A stretch of DNA of 64,000 nt from Mya arenaria. Its lineage: Eukaryota > Mollusca > Bivalvia > Myida > Myidae. The stretch lies in assembly GCF_026914265.1 (NCBI RefSeq), contig NC_069135.1, positions 19,818,548 through 19,882,547 on the forward strand, given 5' to 3'. Below the pieces are notes generated by a model. That model was not told the origin of the DNA. It saw only the letters and a list, made by a program, of their open reading frames with translations, and ran no database searches. Each line of letters begins with the position of its first letter. Position 1 is the stretch's first letter. The translations under genes and the position numbers were made by a program. Positions 61,990-64,000 of this stretch are shown here, in pieces.

Positions 61990-62284
61990 ATACTTAAACA
62001 CAATGTTGGTTTATACTTTATCGCGCATTTTTAAAGTTCTAACTTTACACACAACTTTACAACGCCTTAAATTTAATGAACTGCTACGGTAGGTTCCCTT
62101 TGAGTTATTTCAATTGCAAAATACAAGTTTACATACTCCGGGATGGACTACGTCTTGAAAACAATTGCTGAAACTCTATACAAGTAAGCCAGAATGGCGT
62201 GTCAATAGAAGTTTAAGTTATAGGTGTTCTTATATGTTCAGATATTTTCGACGTTGTGAAACATGACTTGTACATGCAATTCAC
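61990..62284. repeat. Left flank of MS-I (X2)
   Basis: Matches 9041-9344 closely. Confidence 0.75.
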
Positions 62285-63560
62285 TTGTGCATACGGCATT
62301 CAGGTATGTGCACTACGGCATTCAGGTAGATGCACTACGGCATTCAGGTAGGTGCACTACGGCATTCAGGTATGTGACCTTCGGCATTCGGGTACGTGCA
62401 CTACGGCATTCAAGTACGTGCACTACGGCATTCAGGTATGTGAATAACGGCGTTCAAGTACGTACACTACGGCATTCAGGTACGAGCACTACAACATTCA
62501 GGTACGTGCACTATGGCATTCAGGTATATGAACTACGGCATCCAGACATGTACACTACTGTATTCAGGTATATGAACTACGGCATCCAGATATGTACACT
62601 ATGTGCAGGTATGTGTTCTAAGGAATTCGGGTATGTTCACTACGGCATTCAGGTAATGTGCCATACGGCAGTCGAGTATGTGAACTACGGCATTCAGGTA
62701 ATTACACAGCGGCATTCAGGTACGTGTACTAAGGAATTCGAGTATGTTCACTAGGTATTCAGGTATGTGCACTACGACATTCAGGTATGTGAACTACGGC
62801 ATTCAGGTAAGTGCACAGAGGCATTCAGGTACGTGTACTAAGGAATTCGGGTATGTTCACTACGACATTCAGGTAATGTGCACAACGGAATTCACGTTCG
62901 TGCACTACGGAATTCGGGTTATGTGCACAACGGCATTCGGGTCATGTGCACTACGACATTCAGGTTTGTGAACTACGGCATTCAGGTAAGTGCACAGAGG
63001 CATTCAGGTACGTGTACTAAGGAATTCGGGTATATTCACTACGGCATTCAGGTAATGTGCACAACGGAATTCACGTTCGTGCACTACGGAATTTGGGTTA
63101 TGTGCACAACGGCATTCGGGTTATGTGCACTCCGGAATTCAGGTACGTGCACTACGGCATTCAGGTATGTGAACTACGGCATTCAGGTACGTGCACTACG
63201 GAATTCGGGTATGTTCACTACGGCATTCAGGTTATGTGCACTATGGCATTCAGGTACGTGCACTACGGCATTCAGGTATGTAACACGTTAATCATGTTTT
63301 GTGCACTTTGGCATTCCGGTACGTACACTACGGCATTCAGGTATGTGAACTACGTCATCCAGGTAAGTGCACGACGGCTTTCAGGTATGTGAACTACGTC
63401 ATCAAGGTAAGTGCACTACTGCATTCAGGTACGTGCACTACGGCATTCAGGTATGTTCACTACGGCATTCAGGTATGTACGCTAAGGCATTCAGGTATTT
63501 GCACTACGACATTCAGGTATATACACTACGGCATTCATATACGTGAATTACGGCCTTTTA
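62285..63560. repeat. MS-I minisatellite (X2)
   Basis: About 58 units of the 22-bp repeat. The part 62.64-63.25 kb includes a block-duplicated run with AGGTAATGTGC / GGGTTATGTGC units one base longer than the rest. Confidence 0.92.
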
Positions 63561-64000
63561 GGTATGTGTACATTGTAACTGTTTTATGATGAGTAGAATG
63601 ATTTATGGGAAGGAATTTGTATGAATAAAACAGAAAATCTCCACTTTCAAAATCTTGGTTGGAAAACCAACTACTCATGAATTGTTTCCTGAATCATATT
63701 ATACATGTATATATACATACAGAAGGTGTTGTATTTGCAATTTTATATTTCTATATTCATAAAGCTTACCTCATTAAGTGACTAATATATCTGTTTTAAC
63801 AATGGTAATCGGATATATCTTGGTAAATGTAAGGGATTTGATTAACTTTTTTTCTTAACCAGGAAGTCGTCTTTATAGCGTAGTTTAAAAATGCAAGCAT
63901 GAATTCGTTGAATCAAAAATACTATAGTCTGTCTGCAAACAAATGGAAACAGTTCATGTTTAAATTCAAGAAGACACAAAACAAGTTTAAGAGTAGTTTT
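63561..64000. repeat. Right flank of MS-I (X2), cut by the window end
   Basis: Matches 15311-15750 and 35490-35930 in order, including GGTTGGAAAACCAACTACTC. A third receptor gene is predicted just beyond the window. Confidence 0.8.

Overview
The window reads as AT-rich nuclear DNA from a marine or freshwater invertebrate, most likely a bivalve mollusc. The reasons are exon-intron genes with phased splice sites, a NACHT-type immune exon, laccase-like multicopper oxidases (MCOs), SUEL/CUB lectin-like receptors, tRNA-headed SINEs of a kind I associate with bivalves, a CR1-like LINE with a 2A-like leader, and a tyrosine-recombinase retroelement. No species can be named from the sequence alone.

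Layout: 1-4.0 kb holds one NACHT exon (+ strand) and a TTAA-flanked MITE. From 4.1 kb onward the window is a tandem segmental duplication with the pattern X0-Y1-X1-Y2-X2. An X block is MCO gene, 32-bp minisatellite (MS-II), spacer, 22-bp minisatellite (MS-I), conserved right flank with a CA/TG tract, SUEL-CUB-mucin-TM receptor gene, and its conserved 5' flank. A Y block is an MCO remnant, a diverged 22-bp array and a right flank with a TG tract. X0 = 4.09-21.28 kb; Y1 = 21.8-27.96 kb; X1 = 28.0-42.25 kb (MCO body lost); Y2 = 45.2-49.25 kb; X2 = 50.5 kb to the window end (MCO broken; its receptor gene should lie beyond 64 kb). All block genes are on the minus strand.

Genes: one MCO (4094-6444) looks intact and has a separate last exon encoding a transmembrane anchor. 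Two further MCO copies are pseudogenes, and one N-terminal remnant survives. Two receptor paralogues (16122-19362 and 36278-39955) are intact over seven matching exons, with consistent splice phases and a Thr-rich stalk that differs in length. I could not find their signal-peptide exons. A surface oxidase next to a surface lectin, co-duplicated with tandem-repeat arrays, is the most distinctive feature of the locus.

Mobile DNA: a nearly full-length CR1-like LINE (10928-14716) sits inside an MS-I array with a 39-bp perfect palindrome at its 5' end. An Ngaro-like fossil (56058-61177) has split direct repeats, and its empty site is visible in the other X blocks. Several MITEs and SINEs are shared by some blocks and absent from others, which gives a relative order of duplication: X1 and X2 are closest, X0 is older. 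About a quarter of the window is minisatellite; the long open frames inside these arrays are not genes.
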